Source: DASSFG01 sp035547915 (GTDB lineage: Bacteria; Planctomycetota; Planctomycetia; Pirellulales; JAICIG01). Taken from it: a DNA stretch of 64,000 nucleotides. A program made the position numbers and the translations under genes. The notes beneath the pieces were generated by a model that was not told the DNA's origin, ran no database searches, and worked only from the letters and a program-made list of their open reading frames with translations. The DNA is taken from NCBI GenBank assembly GCA_035547915.1, contig DASZTS010000110.1, positions 62,001-126,000 of the forward strand, read 5' to 3'. Positions 45,721-54,961 of this stretch are shown here, piece by piece (the stretch's first letter is position 1; every line of letters begins with the position of its first letter).

Positions 45721-45773
45721 GCCCCCGGCGCGTCGGCAGAGAAAGGCAACCAGCAAACGGGCATCACCAAACT

Positions 45774-47135
45774 ATGTTCCAGCCGTGGCGAATCAAGCTC
45801 CGAGAAGCCGACGACGCCTTCCGTGGCGGACGGCTCGACGAGGCCGGGCGGTTGTTGTGCCAGAGCGGCTTGCGCGAGTTTCGTCCGGCGAAGGATCTGT
45901 TGGCCAAAGTCGTCGCGCAGCGCGTTGCAGAAGCCGAACAATGTTTGGCCGCCGGCGACGGACCGGCCGCCTTGGCTCGGCTCGACGAGCTGGACCGCCG
46001 GCACGCCGACACCAGCGCCGCGAAGCTGGCCCGCGAGGCCGCCACGCGCGTGGCGGCGGCCGAGCGTTTCGCTCGGCGCGGCGAGTTTGTCCGCGCTCGA
46101 GAGGAATGGCAGCGGGCGGCGGCCCTCTTGCCGCACGTCACCGCGTTGGACGAGGCCGCGCAAGCATGTAAGGTAAAGGGCGAGACCAGCCGTGACCTGA
46201 CCGCGCTCTTGCACGGAGCGGTGGCCGGGCAGCGGTGGTCGGAGGTGCTGACTCACGCCGAAACGCTGCTGGCCATCTGCCCCGACCATGAAGCGGCGCG
46301 CGAGGCGCGGCGCCAGGCCTGGTCGGCCGTGGGAGTCGAGCTGCGTGCACACGAGACGTCGTGGCCGGCGCCGGCGATCGATGGCCGCAATCGCGGCGCG
46401 GTGCGGGCCTGGCTATCTCGCTTCCGACGGCCGGAAAACAACCCTTACGAGGACCCGAAAGCGCCGGCTATGGACCAATCGACGAATGCCTTCATCGATC
46501 CGGATCGGGCGCGGTCCCCGCTGCCATCGGCCGCGGCCGACTGGCGGCCGATCGAACGCTTCCTGCTGTGGGTCGATGGTGTGGGCGGATATCTGGTCTG
46601 CACTCGCGACGAAGTCACGCTAGGACAACCGGTGCCCGAGAGCGCCGCCGATATCGGCATCTTGGGCGACCTTTCGCGCCGGCATGCCAAGATTCGGCGC
46701 GACGGCGAAACCTATCTCATTGAGCCGCGCCGACCGGTGCGGTTGGACGGTCGCACGATCGACCGCGCGACCGCACTGGCCGACGGGGCGCAACTCGAAT
46801 TAGGCAATGTTCGGCTCGTGTTCCGGCGACCGCACCCCTTGAGCATCACGGCCCGGCTCGATTTCGTCAGCCCGCACCGCACACAACCGGCGGCCGACGC
46901 CGTGCTGCTGATGGCCGAGTCGTGTGTGCTGGGCCCCAGCGCGCAACATCATGTGGCGTGCGGAGATTGGTCGCGGGAGCTGATTTTGTACCGCCAGGGA
47001 GACGATCTCTACTGCCGCCGCGGCGGATTATTCCAGATCGACGGACAGAAAGTGGCTGATAACGGAAAGCTGACCCTCAAATCCCAAGTTTCCGGCGAAG
47101 ATTTCTCGCTCAGCATCGAAGGCTTAGTAGCATGA
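45774..47135 (+). CDS. FHA-domain protein with TPR-like N-terminus
   Basis: A 453-residue protein. The first 200 residues are helical and TPR-like (LREADDAFRGGRLDEAGRLL, AAERFARRGEFVRAREEW), then a linker with AMDQSTNAF. Residues about 270-355 form an FHA domain (GILGDLSRRHAKIRRDGETYLIEPRR, VRLDGRTI, ADGAQLELGN) with the phosphothreonine-binding S-R-H-A pattern. The C-terminal 90 residues form a second beta-rich domain of similar look (CVLGPSAQHHVACGDW, YCRRGGLFQIDGQKV), perhaps a degenerate FHA. It lies just before a Ser/Thr kinase gene and is a likely phospho-dependent partner. ATG 45774 is chosen over a longer frame. Confidence 0.82.
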   Translation: MFQPWRIKLREADDAFRGGRLDEAGRLLCQSGLREFRPAKDLLAKVVAQRVAEAEQCLAAGDGPAALARLDELDRRHADTSAAKLAREAATRVAAAERFARRGEFVRAREEWQRAAALLPHVTALDEAAQACKVKGETSRDLTALLHGAVAGQRWSEVLTHAETLLAICPDHEAAREARRQAWSAVGVELRAHETSWPAPAIDGRNRGAVRAWLSRFRRPENNPYEDPKAPAMDQSTNAFIDPDRARSPLPSAAADWRPIERFLLWVDGVGGYLVCTRDEVTLGQPVPESAADIGILGDLSRRHAKIRRDGETYLIEPRRPVRLDGRTIDRATALADGAQLELGNVRLVFRRPHPLSITARLDFVSPHRTQPAADAVLLMAESCVLGPSAQHHVACGDWSRELILYRQGDDLYCRRGGLFQIDGQKVADNGKLTLKSQVSGEDFSLSIEGLVA

Positions 47136-47210
47136 TTGGATGTGCCCTGGCGACCGATCGACTGTCGCTTATCTCGGCGCACGGGCCGATCTTGACTCCC
47201 CCGACTTCCG

Positions 47211-49229
47211 ATGCCTTGTAGTGGACAAATGGAACTCGCAGCCGTTAGCCTGGATGAAGGCGAAGACCGAGCCATGAACCTCCGCGCAACCCAAGCCGAA
47301 CCCGAACCCGACGCCGCTCCGCGCCCCGCGGCGATGAAGTTCACGTATCCGAGCGGGTCGCGCCCGTTGGAGGGGTATACCATCAAGCGCGGCATCGGCC
47401 GCGGCGGGTTCGGCGAAGTCTATTACGCCACCAGCGACTCGGGCAAAGAGGTGGCCATCAAGCTGATCCGCCGCAATCTCGACGTCGAGCTGCGCGGTGT
47501 GACCCAGTGTTTGAACCTCAAGCACCCCAACCTCCTGTCGCTGTACGATGTCAAGCAAGACGAATTGGGCGATAGCTGGGTGGTGATGGAATATGTCGCG
47601 GGCGATTCGCTGGAGGGCGCGCTGGAGCGGCACCCCGACGGTATGCCCCGACAACAAGCGCTGGCCTGGTTCTATGGCATCGCCGCCGGCGTGACCTATC
47701 TGCACGATCACGGCATCGTCCACCGCGACCTGAAACCGGGGAACATCTTCAGCGACGGCGGCATCGTCAAGATCGGCGACTACGGCCTGTCGAAGTTCAT
47801 CTCGGCCAGCCGCCGCAGCGGGCAGACCGAAAGCGTCGGCACCGTTCACTACATGGCGCCCGAGATCGGCAACGGCCGCTATGGCAAGGAAATCGACATC
47901 TACGCGTTGGGCATTATTCTCTACGAGATGCTGACCGGCCATGTGCCGTTCGAGGGTGAAAGCGTGGGCGAGGTGCTCATGAAACACCTGACCGCCGAGC
48001 CGAATCTGCAAGCGATCGAAGAGCCTTACCGCACGGCGATCGCCAAAACTCTCACCAAGAACCCCGATGCGCGGATCAAGACGGTCGCCGAGCTGCTCGC
48101 TATGCTACCGAGCCCGCCGCCGGGCACGTTTCTGGGAGGGAACGGAACGCTGGGTGCGAAGGTCGAGGCTGCCGCGCCGTCACCCGCACGTCGAGCTCCG
48201 CCGCGGGAGAAGATCGTTTCGGCCCTTCTCGTCGCGGACGAAGAACCGATCGCCCGGGCTATCCGAACGGCCTTCCAGCAGTTCACGGATGCGTGGAACG
48301 CCGGACGAATCAACAAGTCGGCCAAGATGATCATCATCGTGGTCGCCGCCTACACCTTCGTGATGCACGGCTTCCTGCTCGTACCGTTGGCGATGACGGT
48401 CTTCATGATGTACGGGCTATATTATGCCGTCCGCAGCGTCGTGATTGCCTGCCGTACACCGTCCGTTGCGAAGCGACCGCCCGTGGTGCAAGCAACTCCG
48501 GCGGCTGCGATCGCCTCGCCGCCGCCGGTCAGGCCGGCCGTGCGATTGCCGGCCCCGCCCTATCACCGCCGCGTCGAAGCGGAACGGGCGAATCCCTTGC
48601 CCATCAAAACTTTCCGTACGCGGATCGAAGAACTGAGCGGCTCGCTCTTGGCTTCTTCGGCGGCGGCGGCCGTGATGAGCGTTTTTCTGAGCGTGATCCA
48701 CGCCAAGGCACTCGAACCGGGCGAATTCGCCTGGCTGCTCTTGGTGAGTACGCTCGGCTCGTGGCTGGTGCTCATTCCGTCCAAGTTTTGGGAAGGGCGA
48801 GAGGGTGACTCGACCTTGCGCCGCTTGACGCTCATGGTCCTGGGGATGGGGCTGGGTGCGGCAGCATGGGCCGTCAAGGATTTCTTGTTCGTCCCGCTCA
48901 GCCGCGATTGGAGTCTGCCAGCGCCCGTCACCGAAGAGTATGTGAGCGCCCGGTTCTACGACTCCGATTTTTCGCCGAGCTTGATCGCTCACATGGCGTA
49001 CTTCGCCTTCTTGATGTTGCTCGTGCGTTGGTGGAAACAGGCCGACCCGTCGCGGCCGTCGCGGTTGCGCTTCTGGCCCACGGCGATCGCCATCTTCTGG
49101 GCGTGGCAGTTGTACTTTTTCTGGCCGTTCCCGCAGCCCTGGGGCTTGATGGTCGCCGCGACCATGTCGATCGCCGTGCAGGTGGCCGCGACCTGGGAGC
49201 CAGCCCGACGGAGAGGGAGTCTGTCATGA
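47211..49229 (+). CDS. Ser/Thr protein kinase with multi-span membrane C-terminus
   Basis: Up to 672 residues. The kinase domain covers about 55-300: GIGRGGFGEVYYATS, VAIKLIRRN, HRDLKPGNIF, GDYGLSK with DYG in place of DFG, and YMAPEIGNG. After a linker come a helical hairpin of membrane segments (about 375-410), a Pro-rich stretch, and about five further segments (490-655) ending near AATWEPARR. Start choice is uncertain: ATGs also lie at 47229 and 47274 and no ribosome-binding site is strong. The stop overlaps the next ATG (ATGA). Together with the FHA gene upstream it suggests a phospho-signalling module. Confidence 0.88.
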   Translation: MPCSGQMELAAVSLDEGEDRAMNLRATQAEPEPDAAPRPAAMKFTYPSGSRPLEGYTIKRGIGRGGFGEVYYATSDSGKEVAIKLIRRNLDVELRGVTQCLNLKHPNLLSLYDVKQDELGDSWVVMEYVAGDSLEGALERHPDGMPRQQALAWFYGIAAGVTYLHDHGIVHRDLKPGNIFSDGGIVKIGDYGLSKFISASRRSGQTESVGTVHYMAPEIGNGRYGKEIDIYALGIILYEMLTGHVPFEGESVGEVLMKHLTAEPNLQAIEEPYRTAIAKTLTKNPDARIKTVAELLAMLPSPPPGTFLGGNGTLGAKVEAAAPSPARRAPPREKIVSALLVADEEPIARAIRTAFQQFTDAWNAGRINKSAKMIIIVVAAYTFVMHGFLLVPLAMTVFMMYGLYYAVRSVVIACRTPSVAKRPPVVQATPAAAIASPPPVRPAVRLPAPPYHRRVEAERANPLPIKTFRTRIEELSGSLLASSAAAAVMSVFLSVIHAKALEPGEFAWLLLVSTLGSWLVLIPSKFWEGREGDSTLRRLTLMVLGMGLGAAAWAVKDFLFVPLSRDWSLPAPVTEEYVSARFYDSDFSPSLIAHMAYFAFLMLLVRWWKQADPSRPSRLRFWPTAIAIFWAWQLYFFWPFPQPWGLMVAATMSIAVQVAATWEPARRRGSLS

Positions 49230-50149
49230 ATGCCGCAAGTGTGGGTGTTGTGAGCGTCGCTGGCGTTTCGCTGGTCTTCCTGATGGTCGTGCTGCTCGTC
49301 TGTGCTTTGATCGCCGCGATCTTGAGCGGCCGTATAGCAGCGGTGTTGGCGGGATTGGGGGGCATACTGTTGCTGGGCGGCGTGTTCGTCTTGGTCGGTC
49401 TCTACTTTGTCAGGATTGAACGGGCTGGACCGGCAGCACCCTGGACGCAGGTTGGACCTCCCCGTACGGTGCAATTCGTCCCTGCGGCCCGGCCATCAGA
49501 GACGATTGACGATCCGGGGCTAAACCAGATCCCCCTTGCCGATTTTCCGGATGCGCTTCGGAATGACAAGTCTGCTGCACTTTCGGATACAGGGGCAACA
49601 CCTAGCTCCAATGCAGAGCCGGGTGGCAAATCGCGTCCCGCGTGGATGGACACCGCACATGGCCGGGTGGGTGACGTCTATCGCACGACCGTGACCGCCG
49701 GTCCGTGGTTGACGAGGGCTGAATGCGAAGAGCAGTTGGCCGGGGTACTGCGCGAGGCCGTGCAACGCTATGCCGACCGCTTCCTGGGGGAGGGCAAGGG
49801 TCGATTCGTGGACCTCGACATGTCCTATATCCATGACCACATCGTTCGCGACGAATGGGAGGAGCGGCGGCAGCAGACCATCGAAACGATGACCTATCTC
49901 CACGAACTGCTCGAGTTCGATCAGGCCGCGAACCGGGCCATCGACGCCAGCTACAAACAGACGGTGGTGAAGGGCCGTCTGGGTTACACCGCGATTGGCG
50001 GCGGTGTGTTGCTCGGACTGCTGACCGTCGTCTTCGGATATCTCAAAGTGGATACTCTGACGCGCGGCTACTATACGGGCCGCTTGCGATTGACCGCCGC
50101 AACAGCGATACTGGCGCTAGTAGCGGTCGCCGGGCTGTTGGTCAGCTAA
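49226..50149 (+). CDS. Membrane protein of unknown function
   Basis: A 307-residue protein. Two N-terminal hydrophobic segments (SVAGVSLVFLMVVLLVCALIA and AVLAGLGGILLLGGVFVLVGLY) are followed by an external or cytosolic domain of about 190 residues (WLTRAECEEQLAGVLREAVQRYADRFLGEG) and two C-terminal segments (GYTAIGGGVLLGLLTVVFGYL, ATAILALVAVAGLLV). I do not recognise it. It overlaps the kinase stop by ATGA, follows gagaggga, and is probably part of the kinase's membrane complex. Confidence 0.7.
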   Translation: MNAASVGVVSVAGVSLVFLMVVLLVCALIAAILSGRIAAVLAGLGGILLLGGVFVLVGLYFVRIERAGPAAPWTQVGPPRTVQFVPAARPSETIDDPGLNQIPLADFPDALRNDKSAALSDTGATPSSNAEPGGKSRPAWMDTAHGRVGDVYRTTVTAGPWLTRAECEEQLAGVLREAVQRYADRFLGEGKGRFVDLDMSYIHDHIVRDEWEERRQQTIETMTYLHELLEFDQAANRAIDASYKQTVVKGRLGYTAIGGGVLLGLLTVVFGYLKVDTLTRGYYTGRLRLTAATAILALVAVAGLLVS

Positions 50150-50275
50150 GGTGGGCACCGCCCACCCTCGATCGTGTGCCTGATGGGCCATGCCAACGTG
50201 GGCGAGTCCAACGGCGACGTTCCGTCGGACGGCGACCGCATCGCTGCCCCGCTTCACGGCTCCAATCGTTCATTC

Positions 50276-50926
50276 ATGCCCGCCGTCAGCCAGTCCGACA
50301 CGCTCCTCATCGACCGCATCCGCGGCGGCGAATCCGATGCTTGGGACGAATTGATCGGCCGCTTCGAGGGCCGCCTACTCGCATTCGTCGAAGCGCGGCT
50401 ACGCGATCGGAGCACGAGCGAAGACGTCGTGCAGGAGACGTTCATCGGTTTTCTGACGAGCCTGCCGAACTACGACACGCGCCGGCCGCTGGAGAGCTAC
50501 CTGTTTTCGATCGCCGCCCACAAGCTGACCGACCACTTGCGGCGGCAGGGCCGCCGACCGGCCTTGCCACTTGTGAGCGGCGGCACCAGCAGCGGGGAGG
50601 AGTGGGAGGTGCCGGGTTCGCAACGGCCGGCGAGCAGTCTGGCCCGCAGCGGAGAGCGCAAACATCTGGAGGAGACGGCGCTCGTGCAAGCCATCGCTCA
50701 ATTGCTCGCCCATTGGCGGTCGCGCGGCGACTGGGAAAAGATACAGTGCACCGAGCTGTTGTTCGTGCGCGGCGTGGCCAACAAAGATGTCGCCTTGCGG
50801 CTGGGTATCTCGGAGCAGACGGTGGCCAACTACAAATTCGATTTTCTCGCCAAGCTGCGCGCCGCTGTGCGCCAGCAAGGATTGCCCGAGGAAGTTTTTC
50901 CCGAACTGTCGCCCGAGGCGCCCTGA
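50276..50926 (+). CDS. ECF-type RNA polymerase sigma factor
   Basis: About 216 residues. Sigma-70 region 2 covers the first 95 (SDAWDELIGRFEGRLLAFVEARL, SEDVVQETFIGFL, LFSIAAHKLTDHLRRQGRRP). A long linker of about 55 residues separates it from region 4 (ELLFVRGVANKDVALRLGISEQTVANYKFDFLAKLRAAVRQ). The linker is longer than usual. ATG 50276 is chosen, because the upstream 34 codons are unlike sigma factors; an ATG at 50183 is possible. It lies between membrane signalling genes and a zinc-finger-like gene. Confidence 0.85.
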   Translation: MPAVSQSDTLLIDRIRGGESDAWDELIGRFEGRLLAFVEARLRDRSTSEDVVQETFIGFLTSLPNYDTRRPLESYLFSIAAHKLTDHLRRQGRRPALPLVSGGTSSGEEWEVPGSQRPASSLARSGERKHLEETALVQAIAQLLAHWRSRGDWEKIQCTELLFVRGVANKDVALRLGISEQTVANYKFDFLAKLRAAVRQQGLPEEVFPELSPEAP

Positions 50927-50930
50927 GGCC

Positions 50931-51332
50931 ATGATGTTTTCCGACGTCGAACTCGAAGCCTACCTCGACGAGGCCTTGCCGGGCGACGCGATGTCGCGCA
51001 TCGAGGCCGAGGTGCGCACGAGTGCTGACTTGGCGACGCGATTGGCGGGCATCCACGCGCGGCGCGACTCGGGCGCTCATTCGCTGGGCGACATCTGGCG
51101 ACGCCATCGGCTGACCTGTCCCACCCGCAACGAATTGGGCAGTTTTTTGTTGGGCGTGCTGCCCGAGGGGCATGCTGCTTATATCGCTTTTCACTTGCGG
51201 GAGGCGGGTTGCCGCCTGTGCCAGGCCAACCACGACGACCTCCAGCGGCAGCAGGCGGAGTCGGCCGATGCCGGGCAGCGTCGACGTCGCAAATACTTCG
51301 AGTCGAGCGCCGGTTATTTGCGGCGCCCATGA
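50931..51332 (+). CDS. Small zinc-finger-like protein, possible anti-sigma factor
   Basis: A 133-residue soluble protein starting 4 bp after the sigma factor stop. The start is acidic and helical (DVELEAYLDEALPGDAMSRIEAEV). The C-terminal part has FHLREAGCRLCQANHDDL, close to the HX3CX2C zinc finger of anti-sigma factors but with one extra residue between H and C. There is no membrane segment. The place after an ECF gene supports an anti-sigma role, by inference. It is coupled to tsaD by an ATGA overlap. Confidence 0.65.
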   Translation: MMFSDVELEAYLDEALPGDAMSRIEAEVRTSADLATRLAGIHARRDSGAHSLGDIWRRHRLTCPTRNELGSFLLGVLPEGHAAYIAFHLREAGCRLCQANHDDLQRQQAESADAGQRRRRKYFESSAGYLRRP

Positions 51333-52354
51333 CGCTCGTCCTCACGATCGAAACGACGTGCGACGAGACGGCGGCCGCCGTCGTCAGCGATCGGCTGGAG
51401 GTGCTCGGTGCCGCCGTGGCCTCGCAAGACGTCTTGCACGAGCGGTTTCGCGGGGTCGTGCCCGAGATCGCGTCGCGAGCTCACGTCGAGCGGATCTTGC
51501 CTGTGATCGATGAGGCGATCAACAAGGCCGGCGTGACGCTTGCCGAAATCGGCGCGGTCGCGGTGGCCAACACGCCCGGTTTGGCCGGCTCGCTCCTGGT
51601 GGGAGTGGCGGCCGCCAAGGCGCTCGCGTTGGCACTCGAGGTGCCGCTCATCGCGGTCAACCATATCCAGGCGCATGTCTATGCCTGCCGATTGACTTAT
51701 GGCGAATCGGTGTTTCCCTGCGTGGGGTTGGTGGTGAGCGGCGGCCACACCAATCTCTATCGCTGCGCCGGCCCGCTCGATTTCGAGCTCTTGGGCGGCA
51801 CCATCGATGATGCGGCAGGGGAGGCATTCGACAAGGTCGCGGCCATGCTCGGATTGGGGTATCCCGGCGGACCGGCCATTCAACGGGCCGCCGAGCGAGG
51901 TAACTCGCGGGCCTTCGCGCTGCCGCGCACATTTTTGAACGAACCCGAACGCCTGGCGTTCAGCTTCAGCGGCTTGAAGACGGCGGTACGCTACAAGATC
52001 TCTGCCCCAAACTCGAACGAATGGACGCCCCCCGATCCGCAGACCGCCGCCGACCTGGCGGCAAGTTTCCAGGCGGCGGTAGTCGACGTGTTGGTGGGTA
52101 AGTCACTCGATGCGCTGCGGCAAACGGGATGGTCGACGTTGTGCGTGGGGGGCGGGGTGGCTGCCAATCGCCTTCTGCGCGAACGGCTGGACGAGACGGC
52201 TGCGCGGCAACGGGTGCGGGTCCACATCGCTCCTCCGGAGCTATGTACGGATAATGCCGTGATGGGAGCCATCGCAGTCGAACGGCTGAAAGCCGGCCTG
52301 GTCGAATCGCTCGATCTCGACGCCCAGCCGGGATTGGTTCGCGTGGGACGATAG
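51329..52354 (+). CDS. tsaD: tRNA N6-threonylcarbamoyladenosine transferase
   Basis: A 341-residue Kae1/TsaD-family protein that transfers threonylcarbamoyl to A37 of tRNAs reading ANN codons, with TsaB and TsaE. The N-terminus TLVLTIETTCDETAAAVV is the family start. The metal ligands lie in HIQAHVYACRL, and the ATP-binding regions are LVVSGGHTNLYR, DDAAGEAFDKVAAMLGLGYPGGP and VGGGVAANRLLRE. ATG 51329 fixes the start within the overlap with the small zinc-finger-like gene. Confidence 0.95.
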   Translation: MTLVLTIETTCDETAAAVVSDRLEVLGAAVASQDVLHERFRGVVPEIASRAHVERILPVIDEAINKAGVTLAEIGAVAVANTPGLAGSLLVGVAAAKALALALEVPLIAVNHIQAHVYACRLTYGESVFPCVGLVVSGGHTNLYRCAGPLDFELLGGTIDDAAGEAFDKVAAMLGLGYPGGPAIQRAAERGNSRAFALPRTFLNEPERLAFSFSGLKTAVRYKISAPNSNEWTPPDPQTAADLAASFQAAVVDVLVGKSLDALRQTGWSTLCVGGGVAANRLLRERLDETAARQRVRVHIAPPELCTDNAVMGAIAVERLKAGLVESLDLDAQPGLVRVGR

Positions 52355-52406
52355 GCGGCCGACCGCGATTGTGGCCAAGATTGGCCGGCGCCGTGCGAAT
52401 CACACG

Positions 52407-52438
52407 TTGAAACTCGGCGGGCAGATTTCGGGTATAGT
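52407..52438 (+). promoter_or_regulatory. Candidate promoter of the second DUF3352-like gene
   Basis: TATAGT (52433-52438) with TTGAAA (52407-52412) upstream. The -10 box is strong, but the 20-bp spacing is longer than ideal. It lies about 97 bp before the chosen start codon, in the 180-bp gap after tsaD. Confidence 0.35.
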
Positions 52439-52534
52439 GGGCGTACTGTGGCACGTCCCAGTGCATCGCCGAGGCGGAAGGCACATCGCCGTCCAGGCAG
52501 TTCGCAAGTGGTCTTCATGATAAAGGTTATCGCC

Positions 52535-54310
52535 ATGCGGAAACATCGGCTCGTCCTGGCATTCGTCGTTTCGATCGTCTGGTGTGGAGCGGCGAAGGGG
52601 CTCGCCCAAGAAGCGCTGTCGGTCTTACCATCCGACACGGCGTTGGTCCTCCGCCTGGCTTCGCTCGAGAAATTCTCGGCGGGTTTCAAGGAAATGGTTG
52701 CCACGCTCGGTCCCCTTGCCAATCCGGCCGTCGAAGGGATCGATGGCGGTTTGAACCAGGTATTCGAGATTGCTGCCGACGGTGGCGCGGTCGATCGCAC
52801 GGCCCCGATCTACTTGGCCGCCTTTGCGATGGAGGGAGGCCCCGAACCGGTCGTGCGGGTCGTCAAGACACAGAATGAAGACAAGCTGCGGCGGGCCGTC
52901 CTGCAAGCCGGAGCGGACGAAACGCTTGCGGTCGACAAACGGCCGGACGGATTCGAAAAAGTCTCCAAGGACGGCCGCGATTGGTATTTCGCCCGCCGGG
53001 GCGAGTGGGTGCTCTACACTCGCCGCGAGGAAGTCGTCAAATCGCTGGCCTTCGATGCGGCGACGCAGCCGACGCTGGCCAAGTTGTTCGCTGGCCGCGC
53101 TGCCGAACTCGCGAGTGAAGGGGACGGCGCCGTACTGGTAAACATCAATCGGCTCATCGAAGTCTATGGCGACAAGCTCGACGAGCAGCGCGACAAGCTG
53201 CGCCGCCAGATCGATAATTTGCCGAAAGAGTTCTTGGGTGGTGATAGCAGCGCGACTGATCCGCGGGCCACCAAGAAGTTATATGCCGACCTGGCCGAAC
53301 TCGTCATCAACGCCGTGTACGATGCCGAGTGGGCCGCTGGTCGAGTGAACTTCAGCGCGGCGGGCGTGAGCCTGGCCGGCTTGCTCGGGATCAAGGGCGA
53401 TACGGTGACAAGCGATATCGTGGCCGAGCATGAGGCCACGAGCTTCGAGACATTGGGCCTGTTGCCCGCCGGAGCACCGATTTATTTCGCGCACACCTCG
53501 TACACGCGTGCGCTGTCGGATTGGAGTCGCGATTGGCTGAAATTGGCCTATGGCGAAAACACGGATGCGACCAAGAAACTGCTCGCCGCTCTGGATGGCT
53601 ATTTGGCGGCCGATATTTCGACCACCGTGGGAAGCTTAGCGTTTCCGTCGGCCGTCGATGCGACCATCACCACGGTTTCGCTGACGCAGGCGAAGGACCC
53701 CGAGAAACTGCGCGGCGCCGTGACCGCCTACGAGCCGGCTGCTCGGCAACAAGATACGGCGCTCTTCTCGCAGAATGTGGAATTAACCGCCAATGCGGAG
53801 ACCTATCAAGAGCGTCCCATCGACCTGATGACGACGCACTTCAAGTTCAAGGAGGTGGCCGATCCGGGCCAGGCGATCGGCCAAAAGCTGTTGGAAAAAA
53901 TGTTCGGAGGTTCGGACGTGCAGACTCGCGTCACAACACTCGAGGGCATGCTGGTGCAGGCATCCGGCAACGATCCGAAGTATGTACGTAGCGTCGTCGA
54001 CGGCTTGCAGAACGGCGAGAAGGTGCTCGGCCTCGACGACACTTACGCCGTAACGCGCGACCAACTGCCGGAAAAAGTGAATGCACTGCTGCTCATCAAC
54101 GTACCGCGATTCGTCGCCGATCTCATCGGCATGGTCAGGTCGATACCGCCGCTCGACATGGTGCTCGCCCAAGCTCCGATCAATCTGGGCGCGCAGCCGG
54201 CGACGTCTTATGCCGGCTTTGCGATTGGCACGCAGCCGCAGGCCGTACGGCTCGATGCCTACATCCCGGTGACGCAGCCCCAAGGCGTGCTGCGGATATT
54301 CGGGCAGTGA
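52535..54310 (+). CDS. Secreted DUF3352-like protein 2
   Basis: A 591-residue protein with a signal peptide (MRKHRLVLAFVVSIVWCGAAKGLA). The mature part starts EALSVLPSDTALVLRLASLEKF, the same pattern as the protein at 38944-41004, and continues in alternating beta strands and helices with an occasional acidic patch. Function unknown. ATG 52535 is preferred because it follows aaagg by 10 bp and gives a clean signal peptide; ATG 52517 is possible. It probably has its own promoter. Confidence 0.7.
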   Translation: MRKHRLVLAFVVSIVWCGAAKGLAQEALSVLPSDTALVLRLASLEKFSAGFKEMVATLGPLANPAVEGIDGGLNQVFEIAADGGAVDRTAPIYLAAFAMEGGPEPVVRVVKTQNEDKLRRAVLQAGADETLAVDKRPDGFEKVSKDGRDWYFARRGEWVLYTRREEVVKSLAFDAATQPTLAKLFAGRAAELASEGDGAVLVNINRLIEVYGDKLDEQRDKLRRQIDNLPKEFLGGDSSATDPRATKKLYADLAELVINAVYDAEWAAGRVNFSAAGVSLAGLLGIKGDTVTSDIVAEHEATSFETLGLLPAGAPIYFAHTSYTRALSDWSRDWLKLAYGENTDATKKLLAALDGYLAADISTTVGSLAFPSAVDATITTVSLTQAKDPEKLRGAVTAYEPAARQQDTALFSQNVELTANAETYQERPIDLMTTHFKFKEVADPGQAIGQKLLEKMFGGSDVQTRVTTLEGMLVQASGNDPKYVRSVVDGLQNGEKVLGLDDTYAVTRDQLPEKVNALLLINVPRFVADLIGMVRSIPPLDMVLAQAPINLGAQPATSYAGFAIGTQPQAVRLDAYIPVTQPQGVLRIFGQ

Positions 54311-54415
54311 TTCGGCCGTGGGGCACTTCGTATCCACACGGGTCTGGCGCGGGCGCTCTGCTGGTAGAGCGGTTCCGGTCGCTCTAGAATTGCTCTTATC
54401 AAGGGAGCAATCGAC

Positions 54416-54886
54416 ATGAGCGGCAGCCCGTTTCCATCCCCGCCGGAACCGTATCTGGCCCAGCCAGTGCCGGCTGGCGGCGCCAGCAGATGGGCGACGG
54501 ATTCCGTCGTCGAGTCGTTGGTGCAAATGCGACCGTGGTTGTTGCTCTTCGGCGTCCTCGGTTTCGTGTGTTGCATCTTGATCATGGCTGGCAGCCTTTT
54601 CGCCGGCTTCCTCTCGATCGCCAGGAATGGCTCGGCGGAAGGGGCGATTTTGTTCGTCAATGTGCCGGTCGGGCTGCTGTATTTCTTCCCATCTCGGTCT
54701 CTGTTTCGCTTCGCCCGGCATATCAGCGACTTCCGCTACACGCGCAGCACCGCCGACTTGGAAGCTGCGTTCATGGCCCAGAAATCGTTCTGGAGATTCT
54801 GTGGCATCCTGGTCGGGCTGATCGTTTCGCTGTACGTCTTCATTATTGTGGTTGCCGTGGTGGTCGGTCTCGTATTCGCAGGCTAG
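54416..54886 (+). CDS. Small membrane protein, DUF5362-like
   Basis: A 156-residue protein with a Pro-rich start (SPFPSPPEPYLAQP) and three membrane segments (PWLLLFGVLGFVCCILIMAG, GAILFVNVPVGLLYFFP, ILVGLIVSLYVFIIVVAVVVGLVF). The build fits DUF5362-type proteins. Function unknown. Ribosome-binding site aagggag lies 9 bp before the ATG, and a TAGAAT box lies 26 bp before it, suggesting a very short leader. Confidence 0.65.
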   Translation: MSGSPFPSPPEPYLAQPVPAGGASRWATDSVVESLVQMRPWLLLFGVLGFVCCILIMAGSLFAGFLSIARNGSAEGAILFVNVPVGLLYFFPSRSLFRFARHISDFRYTRSTADLEAAFMAQKSFWRFCGILVGLIVSLYVFIIVVAVVVGLVFAG

Positions 54887-54961
54887 AGGGAGCGTGAGGC
54901 CGCGTGCCGAAAGGATTCGTTGGGCAATTTTGAGAAACGAACGGATCCAAAGCGTGTGACG

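Noticed and set aside
54350..54375. Stretch resembling a tRNA D-arm (GCTCTGCTGGTAGAGC)
   Set aside because: No matching acceptor, anticodon or T-arm around it; taken as chance.
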